Source: Lathyrus oleraceus (taxonomy: Eukaryota > Streptophyta > Magnoliopsida > Fabales > Fabaceae). From it: a DNA stretch of 64,000 bases. The notes below the pieces were generated by a model. That model had not been told where the DNA came from, did no database searches, and saw only the letters and a list, made by a program, of their open reading frames with translations. The stretch is from positions 424,290,319-424,354,318 of the forward strand of contig NC_066584.1 in NCBI RefSeq assembly GCF_024323335.1, read 5' to 3'. Positions 1-10,564 of this stretch are shown in pieces. A program made the position numbers and the translations under genes. The first letter of the stretch is position 1; each line of letters begins with the position of its first letter.

Positions 1-783
1 ACCAACAGAGACAAAACTACGTTAGAACATCATCTTCTTCATTCATACGCGTATGGCCTCACCCCATACGCGTACCAGGCCATCTCATACGCGTATGGCC
101 TAGTGTCATATGCGTATGACCAGAAACCAAATTCCAGATCTGCTATGGGTTTTCTCTGCTACGAGATTCCTCAGATCCAACCTTCCATAGTCCAATTTTT
201 TACACAGCATTCGTTCATATTATCTAACACAGATCATACTCATTCAATTTCACAATTTCTAACCTTATTACATCTAAATTCCTACGAATTTTCTTCAATT
301 ATAGACCCATATCTCATTCATCCACAATTTCACAAATTTCAGCATTCATCATCCTAATTAGAGTCGATTCAATGGCTTATTACTACCCATTACATGTTAA
401 CCCATAATACCCCTTAAACGACGATAAACCCCCCTTACCTGAGTTAATCCGGCAAATCCTTTTTGCTTCACGCTTTTCCTTTCTTCAACCCTTCTTCTCT
501 TGCTCTTCCTTTCTGCCCTTTTTCCACTTTTGAGTCGCTTCTCTCTTTTCACGTGAAAAACCCTTTTTACCAAATGGGACTCTTTTCTGATTCCAATTTT
601 ATTATTCCAATAATAATCCAATAATATTCCAATTATTTAATTAAATTAATAAATATATTAATAATAATATATATGAATGGTTTATCTTTTATTTTGAAAA
701 ATAATACCCTCTCATTCATATTATCATCATAATATATTATTAACTTAAATTAAATAATTATCATATTTTATCGGGGTGTTACA
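1..783 (-). repeat. LTR of a gypsy-type retrotransposon, 5' part, truncated by window edge
   Basis: Read on the minus strand, the sequence starts at 783 with TGTAACACCCCGAT, the kind of TG start and CACCCC motif seen at the 5' end of many plant gypsy LTRs. It runs leftward out of the window. It contains an AT-rich part (about 600-770) and a 21-bp palindromic array (44-118). Short ORFs here (for example at 103-357) have no recognisable similarity. The partner LTR and its lineage cannot be determined from this window. The boundary at 783 is inferred from the terminal motif only. Confidence 0.5.
44..127. repeat. Four-copy 21-bp tandem array built on the palindrome CATACGCGTATG
   Basis: Copies begin at 44, 65, 86 and 107, exactly 21 bp apart. 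Copies 1 and 3 are the perfect 12-bp palindrome CATACGCGTATG; copy 2 ends in TAC and copy 4 has CATATGCGTATG. The array lies in a presumed gypsy LTR. Confidence 0.9.
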
Positions 784-2380
784 AATTACACCTACCGGAT
801 ACTGGGTAGGAAACCACAGAAAAGTAACCGTCATCGATTATGATGAACACAAGGTTAACTCTGCAAAAGGGGAGAAAATAGGGTTTACAACTACCGGTAT
901 AAGGGTAGAAAACCACAGACTCCGCCGGGGATAATATGAATAACTACTAATTACTGAACAATTATTCATTTATACCACAGGGAAGCAAAAGGACACAGTC
1001 ATAAGACACCAATTTAGGATCAAACCAAAGAGGCAAACTGAATCAAGACTCGCCCTAATGAGGATATAACTCAATAGGGGAACCCATCCCAATATATGTG
1101 TTAGGAGGAAACGGAAATAATCGTCATCCACGAGGATATATCTCGGTGGGGAATATGGAAGAAAGGATAAACGCTTTCTGCCTATGGGGCTGACTCTATA
1201 TGGAGAGATTAGACGCACACATCTGCTTGGGGAAATATATACCACCAAATAGCAGGAGACAACAAACAACGATATATGGCAAGGAAATGCATCATGAATA
1301 TCTGAATGTTATAATTATTCATGTATATGCGCGATTTATGTTTGATGAATGCTGACAAACAGACATATCTAACACAAACAGGTCCAGGAATCAACCATCT
1401 GGTATTACATCTCAAGAGAAAGAGCCAGGATCACCGGAGAGTATCCAATCTGCCAGGGATCAAGGATACCAGGAAACAACAATATCTCAACAGGGGATGA
1501 ATCACCACAGATAAAATCCACCACACCAATAACTCTACTGGGGATTTATCCGAGGAAATGAAGGAATTCTGGGGGATCAACCATCAAATACCGAACCTTC
1601 CAAAGAGAAACACATCTACTGAGGAGGAAAGATCACTGCTCTGCTGAAGGAAGGGGAGGTGAATAACCTTAACAAGCACTCCACTCGGTGGGATAAACCA
1701 CAACACTATTATGGAGGAAGAGGATATAGTCATGCCAGGAATATGAACAAAAATCTTACCCTGTCGGAGATCATACCACCCTTGGGAGAGCACTGAGGAT
1801 CTCTTAAGTATCCTTTCATCATTGTGAATGTTCACTTTGTTAAAAAATAATTTATGAAAAAATTTATTTGTTTAAAACAATGATATTTTCTCAACTAAAA
1901 CATGTGAAACATTTGTTGAATAGAAACAAATAAGAGTGCAAATAATTGGATAAAAGGTTCAAATTTATTTGATGGAATGGTAGTCTGCAAATGGCAAGAC
2001 TCCATAGATCTTTACAAATTTGAAATTGGTGATATATATTGGGAAAGGGCTACATTGAACATAATGACCATTTCTCCACCAATTCTGAATCCGATGTATT
2101 TGAAGTTTCGGTTGATGACGAATGAACAAGAGTCTCTGACGGATGACAAATGTAGAACAAAGTCTTGTCAGGATGCAGTTACTTGCAAAATCCCTAATTT
2201 TTGCCTAGATTGCCCCAGGATGAGGTATTCAATCTAGCGGGATACATATATATATATATTTTTTATGTCTCTAACTTTTGCCTGGACCGCCCTTTCGGGT
2301 TTTCAATCCACCGAGACGCTCATTTTTGCCTAAGCCGCCCTTTCGGGTTTTCAACTTAGCGAGCTATTCTGTTTTTATTT
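784..2380 (-). mobile_element. 3' untranslated region of a Tat/Ogre-type gypsy element (minus strand), no coding
   Basis: This lies downstream (in minus orientation) of the integrase tail at 2381-2852. It has no convincing ORF. It holds degenerate repeats around phrases such as CTACCGG.A..GGGTAG and AACCACAGA (784-930), and a repeated unit with CGCCCTTTCGGGTTTTCAA (2289-2360). This resembles the long repeat-rich 3' region of Tat-lineage elements. No clear polypurine tract abuts the LTR at 783, so whether the LTR and this region belong to one element is unresolved. Confidence 0.5.
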
Positions 2381-2852
2381 TTAGGCGAAGTATTTCTTGA
2401 CTGCATCTGAATTCACAGGACGAGTGAAATCCTCCCCATCCATAGTTGTAAGCATCAAAGCACCGCCTGAAAAGGCTCTCTTAACAACATATGGACCTTC
2501 ATAGTTTGGAGTCCACTTGACCCTGGAATCGGGCGCGAAAGACAAGACTTTCTTGAGCACCAGGTCACCTTCTCGGAACACATGAGGCTTGACCTTCTTA
2601 TCAAAAGCTTTCTTCATCCTCTGCTGATATAACTGACCATGACACATGGTAGTCAATCTCTTCTCTTCAATCAGATTCAACTGGTCATAACGACTTTGAA
2701 CCCATTCAGCATCAGTCAACTTGGCTTCCATCAAGACTCTCATTGATGGGATCTCCACCTCTACTGGGAGTACAGCCTCCATGCCGTAAACAAGGGAGAA
2801 AGGGGTTTCCCCTGTTGAAGTGCAGACAGAAGTACGATATCCGTGTAATGCA
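2381..2852 (-). pseudogene. Integrase C-terminal fragment of a Tat/Ogre gypsy polyprotein
   Basis: About 157 residues match the end of Tat-lineage gypsy integrases: ALHGYRTSV, then TPFSLVYGMEAVLPVEVEIP (the core's C-terminal end), the QSRYDQLNLIEEKR helix, and the tail with FREGDLVLKK and KWTPNYEGPYVVKRAFSGGA, ending in a stop at 2381. The first two catalytic Asp residues and the zinc-binding part are absent. The ORF can be extended to an ATG at 2908, but codons before ALHGY come from an adjoining LTR, not from integrase. The fragment is therefore the product of a deletion joining an LTR to integrase. It cannot act alone. Confidence 0.85.
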
Positions 2853-5067
2853 CGGCTGAGATTGAATCTAGAGGTCAATGCATTACACATGACCATTAAA
2901 TAAGTCATAACATGGGACGGATCAGATTGAATCTAGAAAATGAAATGCACGGCTGAGATTGAATCTGGAGGTCAGACGGTGGTGTACACCACCGTCTTCT
3001 CCGGCTAGCTTCCGGTGACGGCCAAATTTGCAGAGAGATAAAAAATTCACCAAATGCTACGATCTTGGTACCCAATGAAAGCTGGGGTGATGTACATCAC
3101 CCCTGTACCAACCAAATCTGCTCTAGACTTCCATAGAAATAGGAATCAAAGAATGAATTTTTGTGGTGTTCGACTGAACTTGTTGAAATTTGAAAATTCA
3201 AAGCTCAAAAAGGTTGCCTCTATGTAGAAGACTTCAGACAACACAACATCAGCAAGAAACAAGAAATATATGAGCACATTCGAAGAAAATAAATTTGAAG
3301 TGAACCTCTGAATTGCAGAGCTTGAAGGCACGATCTCTTGAGGTTGATGCTTGCAGTTTGTTCTTTGGATTACTGTGAGCAAGGCTAAGGAACTTTAGGT
3401 CTAAAAATCAATCAATGAAATTGAAATTTAGATCTGAAAATTGTGAATGAAAATGGTGAGTTCCTTTGAGTGTGGTTGAGAAATGAATCGTGCAGCATGT
3501 ATGGCGCCCTTAGGTTGCTGAAATGAGAGGCATGAGCATTGTATTTATAGCAAAAGCATGGCTGAAATGCATGATCAAAGTGTTGCATGAATGGAAAGGG
3601 CCTCCATGCATGGGTCTGTACAGGCGCATGGAGAGCCCAATTCCACTTGGATTTACAAGCTGATGCCAAATAGAATAAGAATGGACGTGCAGATGGTGTA
3701 TGTTGAGCTCATGCAATGCAATTTTAATTGATTTCCAAAAAATGCACCAATATGTTCATGCTTTCGAAAATGGCATATCCAAAAGTGACACATAGCCTTA
3801 TGGGTAGTGGTTGGAAAGATTTTTGTATGAGGAACAAATGTTATGTTGATCAAAACTTCATTTGGAGCTTGGAAATTTATGAAATTTGAGTTTGAAGGGT
3901 GATGTGCAAAACATGTCAAGGCAAGGTTTCTAAAATTGGCCAACTTTCAAGCCTTTATGTTTTGATGATGAAAGCTCCAAATGGAAAAACTTCCAACATC
4001 AAAGTTGTAGATCTTTTCAAGACAGTCAAACTGGACTTAAATTTTGCATCATTTGGATTTTTGATGAAAGCGTTATGGGCACTTGAAGTTGGACTTTTTT
4101 GACTTTTAATGCCTTTGACTCAAAAGGACCTATAATGTCTTGCATTATCACATGTATTTCCTTTGAGATTTTGAAATTTTGTTCAACATAACATTTTAAG
4201 TAGACATCTTAAGATTTCCAATGCATTTGATCCCACCTCAAAATCATAAAAAATGACTGAGTTATGTCCTTGGGAAGTTGACCCAAAATTAGGGATTCAG
4301 TCAAAATGACCTATAATGTATTGGAATGGCAGATGGTTTTCCAAGATTCAAATCAATTTTTGATTAACATGAAAGTTTTTCATATTGTCCTTAGGAACAT
4401 TTTTTCTTTTGGAACCATCTCCATATGACCAACACATAAGAAGTTAGGTCTCAGTGCATTTCAAAATAGTCAGATGAATTGACTGATCAACTTCTCAAGT
4501 TCATGACTCATACCTTGATGAATTGATGATTGAGGATACTAAAATAAGTTCAAATATGAATGAAATGATGAATTAAAGAACTTCCCTTGATTATATTTGA
4601 CCATGGGCTGAGGTTGCTTCATGAGCAAGGCATTGTGGTGCACAGTTGAATTAGGGCTTCTCTGGGGACAAACCTCAAACCCTTTGACTTGCTTTGATCA
4701 AACATGATGAATTGAGATATTAGGGAGGCATATTTGATGGATGAGAGCTTTGGTAACCATTACCATGCTTGCTTTCATCTCGTCTTGACCATGCCTTTGT
4801 ACCAATGACCTCCTTGAAGCTTTTGGCCTTGTGATTACTCAAGCTACAAACAAAAGATGTTAGTGGCATATTTTTGTGCTTTTGGTTAGTAAACAAAAAG
4901 AGAAAAGCAATGATATACAATTCAAGCATGCTTGGTGATCTCAAACCACTCACAAGGAGTCCCACCCAAAGACAAGGGGAACCAAGATGCTTAAAGATCC
5001 TTGAGGCTATGCAAATGCAATGTTATGATGCCATGAGGGATCTTAGGGACAAAATTGGGGTCTTACA
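2853..5067 (-). repeat. Gypsy LTR (minus), 3' end deleted and fused to integrase
   Basis: On the minus strand it starts at 5067 with TGTAAGACCCCAATTTTG and runs left through about 2.2 kb of AT-rich non-coding sequence. At its right end it directly interrupts the copia integrase reading frame (5068), so it inserted into that copia element. Its left end is a 97-bp-spaced direct repeat (2848-2877 and 2945-2974, one mismatch) running straight into integrase codons with no terminal CA. The short ORFs in it (3146-3382, 3412-3943, 4720-5110) look random. Confidence 0.65.
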
Positions 5068-6189
5068 GATACAAAACAGGAATTTGAGCTATTCTCCCTT
5101 GATCTGGTAGTCACACCACTGTTGGGATCCCCTATGATAATATCCTTAGGGTGGTCTTTCTGAATTCTGATAGAAGGCACCTTGTTGGATGCATCTACCT
5201 CACATTCAGGAGGAGTTTCCTGTACCTCTTTAGTCTTGACTGGTATGTATGTTGAAGTCTCAAGGAATGTTCCAACATCCTCTATGGCATTGGCTCCTTC
5301 CTCTTTATCATCCACAATCATATTTATGGATTCCATCAGGACATTGGTCCTAGAGTTGAACACTCTGTAGGCTCTGCTGTTAGTTGAGTATCCTAGGAAT
5401 ATACCCTCATCACTTTTGGGGTCCATTTTCCTTCTCTGTTCATGATCTGTAAGAATGTAACATTTGCTTCCAAATATATGAAAGTACTTCACAATGGGTT
5501 TTCTGTCTTTCCATATTTCATACAAAGTGGAAGAGGTTCCTTTTCTCAAGGTAACTCTATTGTGAACATAGCAAGCTGTATTCATAGCTTCAGCCCAAAA
5601 GTGCATGGGAAGCTTCTTTGCATGAATCATAGCTCTGGCAGATTCTTGAATAGTTCTGTTTTTTCTTTCAACTATCCCATTTTGCTGAGGAGTAATAGGT
5701 GAGGAAAACTCATGACTTATCCCTTCAGATGAGCAGAACTCATCAAACTTAGAGTTTTTAAACTCAGTCCCATGGTCACACCTAATTCGGATAACACAAC
5801 TGTCCTTTTCCCTTTGAAGTCTGATGCACAGATCTTTGAAGACATCAAATGCATCTGATTTTTCTCTGATGAATCTTATCCATGTGTATCTGGAATGATC
5901 ATTAACAACCACATAGGCATACATCTTTCCACCCAGACTTTCAACCTGCATAGGTCCCATTAAGTCCATGTGTAAAAGTTCTAAATTTTTGGATGTTGTA
6001 GGATGTCCCAACTTAGGATGTGACATCTTGGTTTGCTTGCCAACCTGGCATTCTCCACAGACTCTTCCTTCATCAATAAGCATCTTTGGGATTCCTCTAA
6101 CTGCTTCTTTTGATATGATCTTTTTCATTCCCCTTAAATGAAGATGACCAAGGCGTCTATGCCAAAGCTTCACCTCCTGTTCTTCCTTG
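5068..6189 (-). pseudogene. Copia integrase (SIRE/Maximus type), intact domain in a broken element
   Basis: An open frame of about 370 residues. It starts with the GAG-pre-integrase zinc site (KLWHRRLGHLH then CGECQVGK). The catalytic core has all three acidic residues: Asp in LLHMDLMGP, Asp in RCDHGTEFKNS, and Glu in QQNGIVERKNRTIQE. Then come the FWAEAMNTACYVHNR helix, the FGSKCY and IFLGYS motifs, and the start of the linker to RT (TTRSREN). The last codons before the stop at 5043 come from the inserted gypsy LTR, so true copia sequence ends at 5068. The upstream end is the CACTA target site at 6187-6189. The frame has no stops, so these insertions are fairly recent. Confidence 0.9.
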
Positions 6190-6600
6190 CACTACAACAG
6201 ACAAGACCTTAGACAGCGCTTTAAAGCGCTGTCTAAACCTCCGCTGCTAAAGGTTTAGACAACGCTTTTTTAAATCTTAAAAGCGCTGTCTAAGCCCCCC
6301 CCTTAGACAGCGCTTTGGCCAAAAGCGCTTTATAAGACCCTCTTATTTTAAATTTTTTAGGTATACCTTAGACAGCGCTTTTCAAAAAAGCGCTGTCTAA
6401 GCCCCACCCCCTTAGACAGCGCTTTGGCCAAAAGCGCTTTCTAAGACCCTCCTATTTTAATTTTTTTAGGTATACCTTAGACAGCGCTTTTCAAAAAGCG
6501 CTGTCTAAGCCCCCCCCCCCCCTTAGACAGCGCTTTTGCCTAAAGCGCTTTCTAATCCCCCCCTTAGACAGCGCTTTTTACAAAAGCGCTGTCTAAGGTA
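6190..6600. repeat. Left terminal and subterminal repeats of CACTA element 1
   Basis: After the CACTA end there are repeated head-to-head copies of TTAGACAGCGCTTT separated by short AT spacers. A unit of about 113 bp containing AGGTATACCTTAGACAGCGC is repeated 2-3 times (6301-6410, 6411-6520, 6522-6600). Each pair of inverted motifs can fold as a hairpin. Confidence 0.88.
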
Positions 6601-7040
6601 TACGAAATTTTTTGAAACTTTTGTTTTAAACCATATTTTTTCCAGGTTTATAAACCAGAATTTCTACCTGTTTTCAACCAGATTTATATATGCCATTTTG
6701 GCCTTTTTTCTACCAATTTTTGCAACAACAATTATTACAACAACAAAAATTAATCAAAAACTAATTAACATTCAATTAGATCATAGATCTATTCCTTTTT
6801 TCCCACTCATTTCTCACTCCCATTTCACATTCTCGTTGTTGAATTTGAAAAAAAATTTGCTAAAGGATGTATCATTCATGTAAAATATATCAACTTCCTA
6901 TTGTGGTTCAAATGAGAAAAAGACATGGCCAAAAATTAATCAACTTAAATTACCATGGCATAGTTGTTTATATAACAATGACAAAGAAAAACACACAACT
7001 TTCAAATTCACACTATTTGAGAGAGAAACATTTGTACTAC
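6601..7040. other. Non-coding AT-rich interior of CACTA element 1
   Basis: This lies between the left subterminal repeats and the captured gene fragments. I see no exon similarity, only short random ORFs (6536-6883, 6867-7058). Confidence 0.5.
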
Positions 7041-8298
7041 CTTTGCTCTGTGCTGTAAAAGCAAACTTGTTTCAACAGTCTCACGCATTCCTGAGGTGCT
7101 GCTTGTTTCCTTTTGCCGAGAGCTAACCTAGAAATAAATAATGAGATGGGAATATTGAGCAAAGTATGATATGAGATATCATAATACTATAGAGTAAATC
7201 CAATAGTGCTTACATGAAATGGAAACATCTTATTTACAAGATAAAAGATTCTGCTTAGGAAAATAAAAAATTTGATGTGGAAAATCTAACAGAGCTGTCA
7301 TTTGGCCATTGGCGCATTCTACAACTTAAAGCATAAACCTTTTATCGTCTGAGGCATAAGTAGCAAGATGGAAGTGCATGGAGAAGTGGCAATCACAATA
7401 GAGTTGAAATTTGAAAATTGGCAATGTAGTCATTGATAGAAAAACATTTTCTTCAACATTTAACAAATTAGGAAGAAAAATGCTGAACTTTTACCACAAT
7501 AATGCCAAATTATTTTTTTTATAGTTATTATTAGGAGATAATACATGTATGTAGGCGACTTGAATATGAAAATATTGTAAGCTGTTATTAATTAATATGA
7601 TTTGAAGCCAAAAAGTAGTGAAGCAGTATAACATTATGCAGTGCTGACAAGGCACTTTTAGTGAGAGAAAAAGTTAAGACTTATAGAACAAATGTTAGCT
7701 TGGCCTATGAGAGAATAACAAGCCAAATTAAACCGACTAAAAAAGAGCTTGAGAGAAATAGATGGGAAACTAGATACGAGAAGCTATAACTTTACGTTGA
7801 AAAATGACCATGACATACCGTTTTTACTAAAATATATTAAAAGTCAAAACTGAACAAATTAATCCATTCGAAGACTAAAAATAGCATACCACGGCAATAA
7901 CAATAACAAGTTCATCCCAATGCTTTTCATCAGCAAGTTGAACTGCGAGACTATCGCTTCCATTCTCCTCCTATATATATACACATCAACAGAATATAAA
8001 TTACAGATGGATTTTTGGATGATATAATGTCCCTATTAAATACAATATGAAACAAAACTTACTTTCCCCATTATCCACTTGACAAATCCCCCAAATAAGC
8101 CGCGACAAGCACTGCCTGATCCTTGCCTGTATATAGTGACAATATCCGGAATTGATAAATATATAGTCAAAATATAAGTATCCAAACCAAGCCAAAACAC
8201 CTTGCAAATTTAAAGCCATGGAGAAAAGAAAGACCTTGCAATAGCAGATAGCTGGCTTTCATCTTCTTTGACATTCATTAGCTTCCCAAGGGCATAAA
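7041..8298 (-). pseudogene. MVD: Captured fragment of mevalonate diphosphate decarboxylase (internal exons)
   Basis: Four minus-strand exons with consensus splice sites match plant MVD, the mevalonate-pathway enzyme that decarboxylates mevalonate-5-diphosphate to isopentenyl diphosphate. The exons are 8235-8298 (YALGKLMNVKEDESQLSAIA), 8063-8126 ([20 protein letters not shown]), 7890-7970 ([12 protein letters not shown], then [14 protein letters not shown]) and 7041-7127 ([20 protein letters not shown], then SLLLQHRAK). Phases are compatible and no stop occurs. The GHMP-kinase-type ATP-site part, earlier middle exons and the 3' exons are missing. Exon 1 of the same gene lies separately at 10432-10545, upstream of the HD-ZIP block, so the MVD capture is split by another captured gene. 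The identification rests on recognised protein phrases, not on a search. Confidence 0.85.
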
Positions 8299-8713
8299 CT
8301 GTAAAATAGAAGACTTCGCCATTAAAAAATATGTTGACTAATATAAAGCCTTATATAAAATTAATAAGAACCAAGAAACATGCTATTGTTACTAAGAAAG
8401 CATGGAACTTATGTTGAATTGCATTAGACAGAATAAAAAATAAAATTGAACGTCTGTGTATAACATCTTAAAAGATGTAAAGTTTGAAGCAAGATTATTG
8501 ATTAAAGAATAAGGTCCTCTATGAATCCAAACCACGAGACATTAAACATGCAACACTGAACAAGTAAGCCTGTTTGTCTGCAAAAAAAGTCTATATGCAA
8601 TTTGATGAAGACAGAACCCAATAAAAAAAATCAATACTTGATGACTAATGCATTAGAGTATCTTAGAGCCCAATAGTAATGCATTAGAGTCATTATACTA
8701 CAACTATACTCAC
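8299..8713. other. Intronic or junction sequence between captured HD-ZIP III and MVD exons
   Basis: No exon is recognised. It probably comprises HD-ZIP III intron 7 and MVD intron sequence joined somewhere in this interval; the junction cannot be placed without the donor genes. Confidence 0.45.
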
Positions 8714-10252
8714 CACAATACTTCCATTGTCAAGATTTGTAGTGTATCTTAGAGTCCAGAAATCCCGAGCAGTAGACAGCGTCATTGGAGAATATGTCTG
8801 CAGCAAACTTAAACGTTTATGCACGAGGCTTACTAAATAATAAATAACGGCTGCTAAATTCCATACTTCATTGCTCACCTGTGTGTAAAGAAGTTCAATT
8901 GTCCCTCCATTTCCAGTTGAGAACATTGTGAACATTTCTGAACTCCGACAATCCCGAAACCAAGTTGAGCGGTCTTTAAGGATTTCCACAATCTATTGAA
9001 AATTTTAGGCAATTCAAAAATTCAGAAAGCTTACAAACTTTAATTAATGTTAACAGAAATGACTGAAAAATATCAATACTTATTATTCCCCTTTTTAATT
9101 ACCTTTGAAGGTTCTAAACTAACAAGACCACAGGCTCGAGCTGCCACTCCGTTACAACCTTGAGAAATGGCAAATATCCCAACCGAATCCGGACCAGGCT
9201 GACAAAACAAAGTTTGAAAGTAAATATAGTATCGACATTGGAAAGAACTTAACCTCAATATCAAAATCAGTACAGTATCAATTGTAAAAGCAAAAATCAA
9301 TCATTCACTTAGAAGCATGATTCTCTCTACCTTCATCCCAGGCATCTGGACCCATTCGACAGCAGTTCCTGTAGCCTTTGAAAGGAACTCTGTCAATGTT
9401 TCCTCTGCAATTGATTGGAATCTGAAGGATCATAATAAAAAAATCAATCAAAGAAAGCTCCACAAGATAAATAAATCAAATAAAAAAGCTCTCAAATCAT
9501 AAGCTCTCAAATTACCCAGCAGGGCTATTAGCATCTCTCATGGTACTCCGAGGAGTAGCAGCCGCAGAATCATTGCCATTGCCATCAGCATTTGGAGCTG
9601 CTGAGACGGCCTGCAATTACAGGACAGCAAGTAACAATACGAATCAACATTTGAAACAACACAAATCATATCAGATAACAGCTACATTCCTTAATCAAAC
9701 CATAATAATTATCAATTCACAAAAAATTATACTAGTAGTGAATGAAAATGAACAATGACAGGGCTTACGGGTTGCAATTGCTGGCGCATAAACCCATTCT
9801 CATTCACCAGCTCCGAAACCTGTTTCTGCAACCGCTCATTTTCCTCCGTCAACAGCTTGTTCATTGCCGCTAGTTTCCTATTCACAGTCTGAAGCTGAGA
9901 AGCCTATTTTCTCTGCTTCTCTCTACACCTGCAAAACAAAACAAAAAAAAAGGCACAAATCAAGTCAAACAACCAAAAAAGCCAAACCCCTTCACAGCAC
10001 AAGGTGAAACCAAAATCTTCATTACCTTCTATTCTGAAACCAAACCTTGATTTGCTTAGGCTCAATGTTGCCTAAAACCGGACACTCCCGAATCAGCTGT
10101 TGCCTTCTCAAGGAACTTGGCTTAGAGCATTCCACATAAACCTTCTCCAAAGCTTCAATCTGTTCAGCAGTGTAGCGCACATATTTCCCAGAAGAATCAA
10201 TGTGTCTCTCAATGCTGTTATCTCTCTGCTGTTGTGCAACAGCCATTGCCAT
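8714..10252 (-). pseudogene. Captured 5' half of a class III HD-ZIP transcription factor gene
   Basis: Seven minus-strand exons with GT-AG borders: 10026-10252, 9769-9928, 9516-9610, 9331-9421, 9103-9198, 8879-8992, 8714-8797. They encode the homeodomain (SSGKYVRYTAEQIEALEKVY to IEPKQIKVWFQNRR), the leucine zipper (exon 2: NRKLAAMNKLL, ERLQKQVSELV), and the start of the START lipid-binding domain (EETLTEFLSKATGTAVEWVQ; SVGIFAISQGCNGVAARACG; WFRDCRS; FWTLRYTT). The rest of START and the MEKHLA domain are missing. Exon 2 has an in-frame TAG at 9904-9906 where family members have an acidic codon, so a full product cannot be made. HD-ZIP III factors (REV/PHB/PHV/ATHB15 class) set adaxial polarity and meristem and vascular fate; which member was the source is unclear. 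Confidence 0.93.
9189..9341 (-). promoter_or_regulatory. miR165/166 target site, split across an exon junction, retained
   Basis: Exon 4 ends with CTGGGATGAAG (complement of 9331-9341) and exon 5 begins with CCTGGTCCGG (complement of 9189-9198). Spliced, this gives the canonical HD-ZIP III site for miR165/166, which in real genes also spans this exon junction. No base differs from the conserved HD-ZIP III version that I know. The site is only made if the transposon transcript is spliced at 9330/9199. Confidence 0.85.
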
Positions 10253-10431
10253 CTTCTTCTCCTATTCTCAATATATCAAAATCATAAACAATCACACCCC
10301 AAAAGTAAACCTAAAAAGAACCAATACAACACAACAACAAGCACCACAAGATTCTTCTTATAACACTCACTCTTAGACCCCAAAAATTGGTAGATTATAC
10401 TACACTACTCACACAAAACACAAATATCATT

Positions 10432-10545
10432 GACAGGTAAGATTAGGGTTTCATCTCTCTTGCCCCAATACTTGATGACAGCAATGTTGGTCGGTGTTTG
10501 AGCCGTAACCATCAGCACCCAATTCTGCTGAGAAACACCCGCCAT
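10432..10545 (-). pseudogene. MVD: Captured first exon of mevalonate diphosphate decarboxylase
   Basis: From an ATG at 10545 the frame reads [20 protein letters not shown] then [20 protein letters not shown]. This is the conserved N-terminus of plant MVD, with the [15 protein letters not shown] block that lines the active site. Similarity stops near 10432 in mid-domain, so the capture ends in or just after exon 1. The 5' side joins RNase H2A sequence at about 10555-10565. The HD-ZIP III fragment begins 180 bp downstream and the remaining MVD exons follow it. Confidence 0.85.
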
Positions 10546-10564
10546 TTTCAATCAATCGAAGCAA

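Noticed and set aside
103..357. 84-aa plus-strand ORF as a gene
   Set aside because: In a presumed gypsy LTR, no similarity or codon bias.
2853..2908. Integrase start at ATG 2908
   Set aside because: Codons upstream of ALHGYRTSV come from the adjoining LTR repeat.
8714..10252. Functional HD-ZIP III gene
   Set aside because: Lies within TSD-bounded CACTA ends, lacks its 3' half and has a nonsense codon in exon 2.
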